Assembly: GCA_039806065.1 (NCBI GenBank)
Contig: JBDKJS010000190.1
Location: forward strand, 1-43,660
Direction of reading: 5' to 3'
Source: JBDKJS01 sp039806065
Lineage (GTDB): Bacteria; Bacteroidota; Bacteroidia; AKYH767-A; 2013-40CM-41-45
Length of the DNA: 43,660 nucleotides
Each line of letters starts with the position of its first letter. Positions within the stretch are counted from its first letter, which is position 1. Positions 32,775 to 41,194 of this stretch are shown one piece after another. A program made the translations under genes and the position numbers. The notes below the pieces were generated by a model. It saw nothing but the letters and a program-made list of their open reading frames with translations, ran no database searches and was not told the origin of the DNA.

Positions 32775-34370
32775 GTGAAAAAAGTGATCATAGGAATTTT
32801 ACGGAAACACTTATTTTTTTATGCAATGGCTTTACTACTCATGGCCATGCCCACCTCATTATTTTTGATGAGTATTTCGCAATGGGTGCTTGTTGGTTGG
32901 TTCCTGTTTATAGCGCCAAAACAAAATTGGTGGCAACTTCAATTCAAGCATCCATACTATTTATGGATTATCGCTTTTTTTATATTGCATGTATTAGGAC
33001 TCTTACACACAGCAGACCTAGCACTTGGTTTAAAAGATATAAAAATCAAGCTCCCATTGTTAATCATAGCGGTGAGTATGAGTGCAGCTCCTGATTTAGA
33101 TGTGGCATGTCAAAAAAAATTGCTTCATTTTTATTTGTTAGGACTTGCCGCAGGAATGTTGCATGCCTTAGCTGTGGATTTTGGCTTACTCTATGATGAT
33201 GTTATTGAAAAAAGAAGTATTTTTAAGCTGGGTATATCACACATAAGATTCGGGCTCATGCTAGATTTGGGCATCCTTTGGATCGGATACATACTCTTAA
33301 AATTTACACACTCCTTAAAGTCATTGTTTTTTTATGGCATCATGCTGGTATGGATGGTCGTGTTTTTGTGTTATGCTCAATTAATAACGGGTATCATCAT
33401 TCTTGTTAGCATCATTGCTTTGGGTGCCAGTTATTACGTGCTTCGGTACAGCCAATATTGGAGTAAGATTATTTATTTAGGATTGGTCTTAGCAGTGGTT
33501 TGTATGACATTGCTATTGGGTAATAAAGTGTACCAGACCCAAATTGCCTTTAAGCCTATGGTAGTAGACACTTCACTGCGCACACTAAATGGCAATAGTT
33601 ATAGTTTTGACAGTTCATACAATGTATTTGAGAATGGCTATCGCTGCGGAGACTACATAGCCGAATCGGAAATGAATGCAGCATGGCAAATGCGCAGCAG
33701 TATGAATATTTATGGTAAGGATAAGAGAGGCGGCATTTTAAAGTTTACACTCATTCGCTATTTAACCAGTATGGGACTGTATAAGGACAGTGCTGCCGTA
33801 ATGCAATTACAACCATATGATATAAAATTGATAGAGCAAGGCGAGGCAAATGCAGCCACTGTAAGAATGAATCCTTTATTGGCAAGGATCATTACTTCCT
33901 TATGGGAATTGCAAACTTATAACACCAGTCACTATGCTTCAGGCCACAGTGTAGCCATGCGAATGGTTTTTTGGAAAATGGGATATGAAATTTTTAAATC
34001 CAATCTTTGGATCGGTGTAGGTACTGGCGACTTAAAACAAGCGTTTGATCAAAAATACAGTAGCGAACCAACGGTGCTATCAGAAAGATTTCAATTGCGT
34101 GCTCATCAACAGTATTTGAGTATTGCAATAGCATTTGGTATAGTAGGGTTGGTGTTTTTTATAGGCATGCTATTATATATGTATACCGTACAATATAAAA
34201 AGGGAAATACCTTCTTTATGCTTGTCAGCTGCATCACCATTTTAAGCATGTTCACTGAAGATACTTTGGAGACCCAAGCAGGAGCCACTTTTGTAGCTTG
34301 GGTATGGTGTGTGCTCCCACGTTTTTTATATCCTACCGGTGATAAACCAGTGAATCAATTAAAACATTAA
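32775..34370 (+). CDS. O-antigen ligase family membrane protein
   Basis: The protein is 531 aa from the GTG at 32775; an in-frame ATG at 32826 is the alternative start. About ten to twelve hydrophobic segments flank a long periplasmic loop (about 255-405). The loop end and next helix carry the Wzy_C/WaaL-type block WKMGYEIFKSNLWIGVGTGD, then RAHQQYLSIAIAFGIVG (about 435-460), the conserved H-x-Q/N-Y-L-x region of the family. Members join O-antigen to lipid A core, polymerise O-antigen, or glycosylate proteins. Which applies cannot be told here, as no other polysaccharide gene is next to it. A TTACTTTG (one mismatch to TAnnTTTG) lies at 32763-32770, 4 nt before the GTG, which supports that start. 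Confidence 0.85.
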   Translation: MKKVIIGILRKHLFFYAMALLLMAMPTSLFLMSISQWVLVGWFLFIAPKQNWWQLQFKHPYYLWIIAFFILHVLGLLHTADLALGLKDIKIKLPLLIIAVSMSAAPDLDVACQKKLLHFYLLGLAAGMLHALAVDFGLLYDDVIEKRSIFKLGISHIRFGLMLDLGILWIGYILLKFTHSLKSLFFYGIMLVWMVVFLCYAQLITGIIILVSIIALGASYYVLRYSQYWSKIIYLGLVLAVVCMTLLLGNKVYQTQIAFKPMVVDTSLRTLNGNSYSFDSSYNVFENGYRCGDYIAESEMNAAWQMRSSMNIYGKDKRGGILKFTLIRYLTSMGLYKDSAAVMQLQPYDIKLIEQGEANAATVRMNPLLARIITSLWELQTYNTSHYASGHSVAMRMVFWKMGYEIFKSNLWIGVGTGDLKQAFDQKYSSEPTVLSERFQLRAHQQYLSIAIAFGIVGLVFFIGMLLYMYTVQYKKGNTFFMLVSCITILSMFTEDTLETQAGATFVAWVWCVLPRFLYPTGDKPVNQLKH

Positions 34371-34381
34371 ACACTTTTATT

Positions 34382-37309
34382 TTATTCTGTTTCTACTATT
34401 GCTTCACTTATAAAGATGAAGGCTTGACCTGCATAGGGGAAACCTTGGTGCCATTGAGGTAATGCGCCAAAGTTCTCTAACATTATTTTCACGAATCGTG
34501 CCTCGGTATCGAATGTCATTTTGAGTTGTTGTACTTGTACATTATAGTCATTGGCCGCTATCAGTTGTGGTACACTAACGGCTTCAGTGAAATTAACACC
34601 GTCTTTGCTAAAGCTAATTTTCATACTTTTTGGAAAAATGATCCAGGCGCGGGTGTCTTGTAATAGATGCGTACTCACACTTTTAATTTTTTTAATCTTG
34701 GCAAGATCAATAACAGTGTTGAAGTGCTGATTTTGAAAACCCTGCCAATAGCCTTTTCGCCAATTAACATCACCATAAAGGCCATCTATTAATGCTTCTG
34801 ATCCGCCACCATTATATTGGCTATTAGGAATGGAGCTTGTATTTATTTTCCAATCGGCATGTAGCATTTTATAATATTGAGCAGTGGCTATAGTGCTACT
34901 ATGTGCACCGGGCAGTATTGCAAATGCCTTGATGGTGGTATTTTCTTCTATCTCAAAAGGCTGGGTGTAAATTTGACTTTCCTTAGTGGGGAGTGATCCA
35001 TCAGTGGTATAGTGTATAAGTGAGCCTTGCTGGGCTTGCATGCTTATGGTAGTTTGATTTTTAAAAATGACTTCACTAGCGGAAATAATAGGAGCAGGTA
35101 GGTATAGTTGCATGGCTAGATTTATACTATCTACCAAAGGATCCTTAAAGGTTTGGGTAGGAGTATTTGTTTTATTGAAAACCAAACTTCCGCCTTCCAT
35201 CAAGAGGTGGTGGTACAGTTTGGGCTGCGACAACGGTTTGCCATTAAATAGCACTTCGCTCAAAAAAGGAGTTTTTAGATTGCCCTTTTGCTCCATCACT
35301 ATTTGTTTATTTGATGATAAATGGATGGTTGCTTTTTTAAAATGAGGTGTGCCAATGTGGTAATAGTTACTGCCAGGATTTACTTGGTACATTCCCATGC
35401 TACTTAACACAAACCAAGCGCTCATTTGGCCACAATCTTCATTACCTATTAGACCATCCGGTTCGTTTTTATAAAAAGTAGATAGAATGTTGGCAATCAT
35501 TTGTTGTCCTCGGTGAAAAGACCTGGTATAATTGTATAAATAGCTAATGTGATGACTGGGTTCATTGCCATGGGCATATTGACCTATCAATCCAGTAACA
35601 TCGGCTTGATCGCGGCCGGTTGTGCCTTCTGTGGCCAATAATTCATTTATTTTTTCTTCAAAGGCTTCAACCCCACCTGTGAGCCTTACAAGGGTACTCA
35701 TATCATGCGGTACAAAAAAATGATACTGCCAGCCATTGGCTTCGGTATAATGATTGTTTATTTCTGTTGGTTCAAATGGTGAAAGCCATCCTCCATTTTT
35801 ACGGGGTCTAATAAAAGTGGTATTCACGTCATACAAATTGCGCCATGCACAGCTGCGTTTGTAAAAGTGTGAAGCATCCACTACTTTATTTAATTTTTCA
35901 GCTACACGAGCAATGCACCAATCGTCATAACCATATTCCAACGTTTTCGAAACACTTTCTGGTTCGTCTTCCACATCAAGGTAACCTTTCTCTATGTAAT
36001 GTTTTAAACCAAATCTATGTTGGGATAAGGCACTATTTTTCATCGCCTCTAATGCCAGGTTATAATCAAATCCCTTGATGTCTTTCATTATGGCATCGGC
36101 AAGGGCACTCACGCTGTGATAGCCAATCATACATTCAGTTTCACAGCCACTCAGTTCCCAAACAGGTAGCATACCACTTTCATTGTATTGAGCTAGGAAA
36201 GTGCGCATCATATCACGGACTAAATTTTCATCTATCAATGTCATCAAAGGATGCCAAGCCCTAAAGGTATCCCAGAGTGAAAATACGGTGAGGTGGGTAT
36301 ATCCATCAGCAGTATGAATTTGTGCATCGCGGCCTCTGTATTTTCCATCCACATCGCTATACGTATTAGGTTGTGTGTAACAATGGTAGAGGGCAGAATA
36401 AAAGATGGTTAAATTATCTGTTGAAGCGTCTTCAATATTGATAGCAGCAAGCTTTTGATTCCAGCTATTGCGAGCAGCTGCTTTTACCTTTTCAAAATCA
36501 AAAGTGGGCACTTCAGTCGATAAATTTTTTAATGCTCCCTGCACATCAACACTGCTAAGCGCCACAGATGCCGATACCTCATGAACATCGAAGGATAGTA
36601 ATACTTTAACCTTTTTGCCCTTCACAAGGAAGGCACCAGCTTGTAATTCTGAAATTTTTCTTTCGCCATCGGCATAGTATTGTAATACTTTATATGGCGA
36701 TTCAAAACGGATGGCGAAAAAAACTTGTTGATTGTTGGCCCAAGCTTTTGAGTGGCGGTAACCAGTTATGGTGCGGTTATCGTCCATTTTCAATTCCGCA
36801 TCCAACACTTCATCACGGTGGGCAAGATCAATAAGAAGCAATGATTGTTTTTTATTAGGGAAGGTATATTGGTGAAGACCGGTGCGAGTGGTGGTTGTGA
36901 ATTGACCCTGGACCCCATTTTGTAATTTCACTGCATAATATCCCGGTGCAGCCACTTCATTGCTATGAGAAAATGGAATACGAACCGTACTATCCAGGCT
37001 CACACTTTCGGTAAGCGGAAGAAAAAGTACATCGCCATAATCACTACAACCAGTACCGCTTAAGTGAGTGTGTGAAAAGCCTAACAGCGTGCTATCGCTG
37101 TAATGGTAGCCACTGCAACCATCCCAGCTACCATCATTACGTGTATCAGGGCTCAGCTGGACCATTCCCAGTGGTACAGTAGCCCCAGGAAAGGTATGGC
37201 CATGACCACCAGTGCCAATCATAGGATTTACGAAAGATGCAAAATCTTGCGCATGAGCGGTAGCAGCTGCAAGAGCTATGAAAACAAACAAACAATATTT
37301 TTTTGTCAT
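34382..37309 (-). CDS. Glycoside hydrolase family 92 exo-alpha-mannosidase
   Basis: The protein is 975 aa. A Sec signal peptide ends in AHAQ (cleaved near residue 20). Residues about 24-715 form the GH92 core: VNPMIGTGGHGHTFPGA near the N-terminus, SGTGCSDYGDVLFLP, the conserved TEANGWQY (about 519) and GNEDCGQMSAWFVLSSMGMY (about 618-637). GH92 enzymes are calcium-dependent inverting exo-alpha-mannosidases, often acting on high-mannose N-glycans or yeast mannan. A C-terminal extension has a chitobiase/FN3-like module (IHYTTDGSLPTKESQIYTQP, about 765-785) and a final F5/8 type C-like beta domain (about 835-975). The linkage specificity is not readable from sequence. No SusC/SusD pair is adjacent, so it is not in an evident polysaccharide utilisation locus. 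Confidence 0.95.
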   Translation of the reverse strand: MTKKYCLFVFIALAAATAHAQDFASFVNPMIGTGGHGHTFPGATVPLGMVQLSPDTRNDGSWDGCSGYHYSDSTLLGFSHTHLSGTGCSDYGDVLFLPLTESVSLDSTVRIPFSHSNEVAAPGYYAVKLQNGVQGQFTTTTRTGLHQYTFPNKKQSLLLIDLAHRDEVLDAELKMDDNRTITGYRHSKAWANNQQVFFAIRFESPYKVLQYYADGERKISELQAGAFLVKGKKVKVLLSFDVHEVSASVALSSVDVQGALKNLSTEVPTFDFEKVKAAARNSWNQKLAAINIEDASTDNLTIFYSALYHCYTQPNTYSDVDGKYRGRDAQIHTADGYTHLTVFSLWDTFRAWHPLMTLIDENLVRDMMRTFLAQYNESGMLPVWELSGCETECMIGYHSVSALADAIMKDIKGFDYNLALEAMKNSALSQHRFGLKHYIEKGYLDVEDEPESVSKTLEYGYDDWCIARVAEKLNKVVDASHFYKRSCAWRNLYDVNTTFIRPRKNGGWLSPFEPTEINNHYTEANGWQYHFFVPHDMSTLVRLTGGVEAFEEKINELLATEGTTGRDQADVTGLIGQYAHGNEPSHHISYLYNYTRSFHRGQQMIANILSTFYKNEPDGLIGNEDCGQMSAWFVLSSMGMYQVNPGSNYYHIGTPHFKKATIHLSSNKQIVMEQKGNLKTPFLSEVLFNGKPLSQPKLYHHLLMEGGSLVFNKTNTPTQTFKDPLVDSINLAMQLYLPAPIISASEVIFKNQTTISMQAQQGSLIHYTTDGSLPTKESQIYTQPFEIEENTTIKAFAILPGAHSSTIATAQYYKMLHADWKINTSSIPNSQYNGGGSEALIDGLYGDVNWRKGYWQGFQNQHFNTVIDLAKIKKIKSVSTHLLQDTRAWIIFPKSMKISFSKDGVNFTEAVSVPQLIAANDYNVQVQQLKMTFDTEARFVKIMLENFGALPQWHQGFPYAGQAFIFISEAIVETE

Positions 37310-37392
37310 ATCTAATAATAGAGGAGTGAAATAATTAGACGAAGTAAATTAATTTTAAATTAGTTCAGCAGTGTGAAAACAAAATTTACTTG

Positions 37393-37400
37393 TATTTTTG
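37393..37400 (+). promoter_or_regulatory. Bacteroidota -7 promoter element for the Rid-family gene
   Basis: It reads TATTTTTG, a full match to TAnnTTTG, 13 nt before the ATG at 37414. The -33 position has only a weak TGTG. Confidence 0.5.
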
Positions 37401-37413
37401 AAAAAACTATTTT

Positions 37414-37833
37414 ATGGCCGATCAACATTTCAATGCCGAAAAGGCACCAGAGCCGGTGGGGAATTATCCTCATGCACGCAAAGTAGGCAACCTTTTATTT
37501 CTTAGTGGAGTAGGGCCGCGTGAGCGTGGAACCAAGGTTATACCCGGTGTTACACTCGATGAATCGGGAGGCGTAATAAGTTATGATATCGCTTTGCAAT
37601 GTAGAAGTGTTTTTAATAATGTAAAGTTAATACTTGAAGCTTCAGGAAGTAGCTGGGATCAAATTGTAGATGTTACCGTTTATTTAACCAACATGAAGGA
37701 TGATTTTAAAATTTATAATCAATTGTGGGCCGAGTATTTTTCAATAGATCCCCCATGCCGTACCACCATAGAGATCAACTGCCTTCCAACTCCCATTGCT
37801 ATAGAATTAAAAGTTATAGCTACTGTTTCATAA
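37414..37833 (+). CDS. Rid (YjgF/YER057c/UK114) family protein, 2-aminomuconate deaminase-like
   Basis: The protein is 139 aa. The Rid fold is evident, with the conserved active-site Arg in PPCRTTIEIN (about 114-123) and the final glutamate-bearing strand IAIELKVIA. The stretches LFLSGVGPRERGTKVIPGV (about 28-46) and VDVTVYLTNMKDDFKIYNQ are closer to the 2-aminomuconate deaminase branch of the kynurenine/aminophenol pathways than to classic RidA imine deaminase, as I recall those sequences. No other kynurenine gene is nearby, so the substrate stays uncertain. It probably forms a soluble trimer. It is divergent from the GH92 gene and converges on the radical SAM gene. Confidence 0.85.
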   Translation: MADQHFNAEKAPEPVGNYPHARKVGNLLFLSGVGPRERGTKVIPGVTLDESGGVISYDIALQCRSVFNNVKLILEASGSSWDQIVDVTVYLTNMKDDFKIYNQLWAEYFSIDPPCRTTIEINCLPTPIAIELKVIATVS

Positions 37834-37838
37834 AGCAC

Positions 37839-39218
37839 TTATTTCGTGCTGCTATACCATTTCATGGCTAATCTGGTGGCTTTTACTTTTAAAAACAGTT
37901 TGTTTTTCCTTAACCATGCGCCACTTTTTTTTGATTGTTGCTGGTAGGCTACACTATTATAGATATGGCGAATGGCGTAGTGATAAAATTTTCTAGGATG
38001 ACTTCGTTTAAAATCCAACATTCGATCAGTTCGTTCGTGCCATGCTTTGTCGGTGATCATATGTGGTTCTACTTCGGCATAAAGTGGTGTTCCTTTGATG
38101 GGATAGGCAAGTGTAATGGTAAAAAAGTCAGGTTCACAATCGAGTAAATGAGCGATGGTTTCATCAATATGGGTTAGTTTTTCGCCAGGATAGCCTACCA
38201 TAATGAAGGTACCCGAGGCTATTCCGTATTGCTTACAACTTTTAATCATATCTCTTACCACATTTACATCCACCCGCCTGTCCATGGCGTCAATTATTTC
38301 TTGCGATCCACTTTCAGCACCTATCCACACTCTGAAGCAACCTGCATTGCGCAGTAATTCCAGCACGTGGTGATTCATTCTATCAGCACGGGTAATACAC
38401 TCAAACGAAATTGTAATATTTTGCTGTTTGATTAGCTGTGTAAATTCTTCGAGCCATTTATGTGAAATAGTAAAAACATCATCAACAAACCAAATTCTAT
38501 CAAATTGATAATTTAGCTTTAGATGCTTAATTTCATTTATTACATGCTGTGGGCTTCTCCTTCTATAAGATTGACCATACACAGCCCTGCTACACCATTT
38601 GCAACTGTAGGGGCAGCCACGCATGGTGCTCAATGATATGGTGCTGTAACCATGTGTATTTTTCCAGGCATCAAGATAAAGCTGTATCGACACCTTTTTT
38701 CTATTGGGCACAGGTAATGCATCTATATCTTTTATCAATGCACGGGCATTGGTAAAAACTATTTCGTTGTTTTGTAAAAAGGCTATTCCATTCACATCAT
38801 TTAAATTGCCACCTCCTGTTAGGGTATGATAGAGTTCTAGCATGGTTTGCTCTCCTTCGCCTATTGCAATGATATGAGCACCGTTGTTTAAAAATTCTGC
38901 AGCGTGGTGTTTTACTTCAGGCCCACCAAGCACTATTTTACATTCTGGCAGTTGCACTTTTACCCATTGGATTAGTTCGAGTACATTAAGCCTTGTAATT
39001 AGATTGGTATAAAATGCTATAATTGAAGGCTTATTTTTGGTCATATAAGCTTTCCAAGTTTCTTTTGAATTAAATGTACTATCAAAAACTAAATTGCTGA
39101 CTCCATTATCTTCTAGAAATGCTGAAAGGTATAAAATGCCAAGGGGCACATAGGGTTTCATGATTTTTAATTCCACCTCATCTTCATGAATAAAGTAAGC
39201 ATGTGTAAGAACAATCAT
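37839..39218 (-). CDS. B12-binding-domain-type radical SAM protein
   Basis: The protein is 459 aa. Residues about 1-160 have the Rossmann-like fold of a cobalamin-binding domain (YVPLGILYLSAFLEDNG; KIVLGGPEVKHHAAEFL), but I see no DxHxxG cobalamin ligand, as is common in this class. The radical SAM core follows, with C202-x3-C206-x2-C209 (RGCPYSCKWCSR) for the 4Fe-4S cluster, then IWFVDDVFTI, RVWIGAESGSQEIIDAMDRR and GTFIMVGYPGE. The C-terminal 90 residues are basic and helical. Members methylate or rearrange unactivated carbons in lipids, cofactors or peptides. The substrate here is unknown. Its ATG overlaps the stop of the methyltransferase gene (ATGA), so the pair is translationally coupled. 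Confidence 0.88.
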   Translation of the reverse strand: MIVLTHAYFIHEDEVELKIMKPYVPLGILYLSAFLEDNGVSNLVFDSTFNSKETWKAYMTKNKPSIIAFYTNLITRLNVLELIQWVKVQLPECKIVLGGPEVKHHAAEFLNNGAHIIAIGEGEQTMLELYHTLTGGGNLNDVNGIAFLQNNEIVFTNARALIKDIDALPVPNRKKVSIQLYLDAWKNTHGYSTISLSTMRGCPYSCKWCSRAVYGQSYRRRSPQHVINEIKHLKLNYQFDRIWFVDDVFTISHKWLEEFTQLIKQQNITISFECITRADRMNHHVLELLRNAGCFRVWIGAESGSQEIIDAMDRRVDVNVVRDMIKSCKQYGIASGTFIMVGYPGEKLTHIDETIAHLLDCEPDFFTITLAYPIKGTPLYAEVEPHMITDKAWHERTDRMLDFKRSHPRKFYHYAIRHIYNSVAYQQQSKKSGAWLRKNKLFLKVKATRLAMKWYSSTK

Positions 39219-39979
39219 TGGTTTGTTTTTTTTGTAAATATTAGCAAAGAATGATCGGCAAAGTTGCTCAAGCCAATTTGACTAAGAAAAAAATCCAAAC
39301 TATAGAAAATGGAAAGAAGTTTTGGGAAGTTTTTAAAAAATGGATTTAGATATGATGGCGGAACCACCAAGCCTATAGGAATAGCCTTGATAAGTTGCCA
39401 TTGTGGTAAAAGTTTTTTCATTTCTTTTTTATTGTAATACCAAATGGTTTGATTGTTAAAGGAAGAGCCGCTTCGTTTCCATCTTCTGGTAGCCAAGTGT
39501 TTTTTACCTTTGAATTGATAATAGCACCACTCCCACAAGCAGTATTTGGGCATCACTACTATCCCTAGTTTACAGGAATCATTGACCACGCCATGATACA
39601 TTTCAAAAGCCTGTTGTAAGGTAGCACTATTAACACAATTCAGTCCGCCAAAATTAGAAAAGATAAACTGTGTATTATCTGACATAAATTTTTTTGCAGC
39701 TATAAAATCAGCAACTTCAAATTTTATAGTAGTAAATTTTTTCTTAGCTACTTGGGCCATCTCTTCATTTTTATCGGTAGCTATAATATGGTAGCCCTGC
39801 TGCATTAGCCAATGAGCATCAGTTCCAGTTCCGCAGTTGAGTTCAACAATATGCGCACCCATTTGAGGCAAATACTTTTTTATATGGTGATAAACTTGCT
39901 TTCGTTGTAGCTTGCCAATAAGCGTATTGGTAAACGCATCGTCATACAGTGGAGCTACACTTGAAAAATAATTTTTCAT
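39215..39979 (-). CDS. Class I SAM-dependent methyltransferase
   Basis: The protein is 254 aa from ATG 39979. The longer reading frame to 40066 adds 29 residues of non-family character and would cross the divergent aminotransferase start, so I reject it. FSSVAPLYDDAFTNTLIGKL (about 4-23) is a substrate-cap motif seen in a subset of small-molecule methyltransferases. IVELNCGTGTDAHWL (about 44-58) is the SAM-binding motif I, and IIATDKNEEMAQVA is motif II with the acidic ribose-binding residue. The C-terminal half is basic and aromatic and may be substrate-specific or membrane-facing. A TAACTTTA (one mismatch to TAnnTTTG) lies 8 nt upstream at 39988-39995. It is coupled by ATGA overlap to the radical SAM gene. 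Confidence 0.85.
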   Translation of the reverse strand: MKNYFSSVAPLYDDAFTNTLIGKLQRKQVYHHIKKYLPQMGAHIVELNCGTGTDAHWLMQQGYHIIATDKNEEMAQVAKKKFTTIKFEVADFIAAKKFMSDNTQFIFSNFGGLNCVNSATLQQAFEMYHGVVNDSCKLGIVVMPKYCLWEWCYYQFKGKKHLATRRWKRSGSSFNNQTIWYYNKKEMKKLLPQWQLIKAIPIGLVVPPSYLNPFFKNFPKLLSIFYSLDFFLSQIGLSNFADHSLLIFTKKTNQ

Positions 39980-40047
39980 TAAATTTTTAAAGTTACAATT
40001 ATAAGCAATACAATTTAAATCAATACTAATTCCTATTTTAGCACAGT

Positions 40048-41193
40048 ATGAAGAGTAAACTACCAAATTCAGGCACCACTATTTTTTCTACCATGAGTGC
40101 CTTGGCACAACAGCATGGAGCCATCAATCTATCGCAGGGGTTTCCAGACTTTGATATGCCAGCCTCATTGGTATCCGGCACATCAGCAGCCATGGCATCA
40201 GGTAAAAACCAATATGCTCCCATGCCGGGGTTATTATCGTTGAGGGCAGCACTCGCTGAAAAATTAGAGCAAAGCTACCACCACTACTATGATCCAGAAA
40301 CAGAGATAACCATTACCAGCGGAGCCACACAAGCCATCTATACCACCATAGCAGCGCTGGTACATGCAGGCGATGAGGTGATAGTGCTTGAGCCATGCTA
40401 TGATAGTTACATTCCATCCATTCAAATGGCTGGTGGTATAGCCATAACAGTTCGCATGGAGGCTCCGGAGTACCCTATTCCATGGGATGAAGTGCAATCA
40501 AAGATTGGTAGCCGTACGCGAATGATTATTGTCAATTCACCGCATAATCCCACGGGGAGTGTACTTAGAGATTCGGATTTGGCTATACTGTCTGAATTAG
40601 TTTCCAAACATGGGATATTCATACTGAGTGATGAAGTGTACGAGCATTTAATTTTCGACAAACGCCAACATGAAAGCATATGCAGGTATAAACAATTGTA
40701 TAATAATGCTATTGCTGTTTTTTCATTTGGCAAAACATTTCATTGCACCGGATGGAAGCTGGGGTATGTAGTAGCAGCTGCAGCCATCATGAAGGAAATA
40801 AGAAAGGTGCACCAGTTCATGGTGTTTAGTTCATTTGCCCCTGCTCAATATGGTCTTGTTGATTTGTTAGCTGATGAAAAGTATTTTCAAGGGCTCGCTA
40901 ATTTTTTTGAAGCCAAACGAAATTATTTTTTACGGCTAATGGAGTCATCTAATTTTATTCCATTACCTTGTCATGGGTCTTACTTTCAGCTATTGAGTTA
41001 TCCCCGAGTAAGTAACCTAAGGGATCGGGAATTTTGCGAAGCACTTACCCTTCAATATGGGGTAGCCACCATTCCAGTATCAGCTTTTTATAGCGATGGA
41101 TTTGATCAAAGAATAATACGAGTATGCTTTGCCAAGCAGGATGCAACCTTAGCAGCAGCAGCTACTAAACTACGTGCTGTGGTAAAAATTTAA
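40048..41193 (+). CDS. Methionine aminotransferase-like PLP enzyme (class I/II, YbdL/KAT type)
   Basis: The protein is 381 aa. It is a fold-type I PLP aminotransferase. NLSQGFPDFDMP (about 27-38) and NQYAPMPGLLSLRAAL are signatures of the YbdL/kynurenine aminotransferase-like subgroup, which prefers methionine and aromatic amino acids. TSGATQAIYTTIAALV holds the cofactor phosphate loop, NSPHNPTGS the pyridine-ring Asn, and SDEVYEHLIFD the Asp. FGKTFHCTGWKLGY contains the Schiff-base Lys (K229). The substrate-carboxylate Arg is in IIRVCFAK near the C-terminus. A likely role is methionine salvage or amino acid catabolism. TATTTTAG (one mismatch to TAnnTTTG) lies 6 nt before the ATG. Confidence 0.92.
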   Translation: MKSKLPNSGTTIFSTMSALAQQHGAINLSQGFPDFDMPASLVSGTSAAMASGKNQYAPMPGLLSLRAALAEKLEQSYHHYYDPETEITITSGATQAIYTTIAALVHAGDEVIVLEPCYDSYIPSIQMAGGIAITVRMEAPEYPIPWDEVQSKIGSRTRMIIVNSPHNPTGSVLRDSDLAILSELVSKHGIFILSDEVYEHLIFDKRQHESICRYKQLYNNAIAVFSFGKTFHCTGWKLGYVVAAAAIMKEIRKVHQFMVFSSFAPAQYGLVDLLADEKYFQGLANFFEAKRNYFLRLMESSNFIPLPCHGSYFQLLSYPRVSNLRDREFCEALTLQYGVATIPVSAFYSDGFDQRIIRVCFAKQDATLAAAATKLRAVVKI

Positions 41194-41194
41194 C

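Noticed and set aside
25566..37309. A glycosylation gene cluster (TMTC-like protein, O-antigen ligase, GH92)
   Set aside because: The three genes are on different strands with unrelated genes between them, so clustering is not supported. I kept only the TMTC-like protein as a separate lead.
37834..37850. AGCAC/GTGCT inverted repeat between the Rid and radical SAM genes
   Set aside because: Only five base pairs, no T-tract, and it lies mostly in the radical SAM coding end. It could be chance.
39980..40066. N-terminal extension of the methyltransferase to 40066
   Set aside because: The extra residues do not fit the family, the -7-like element lies within them, and it would overlap the divergent aminotransferase start.
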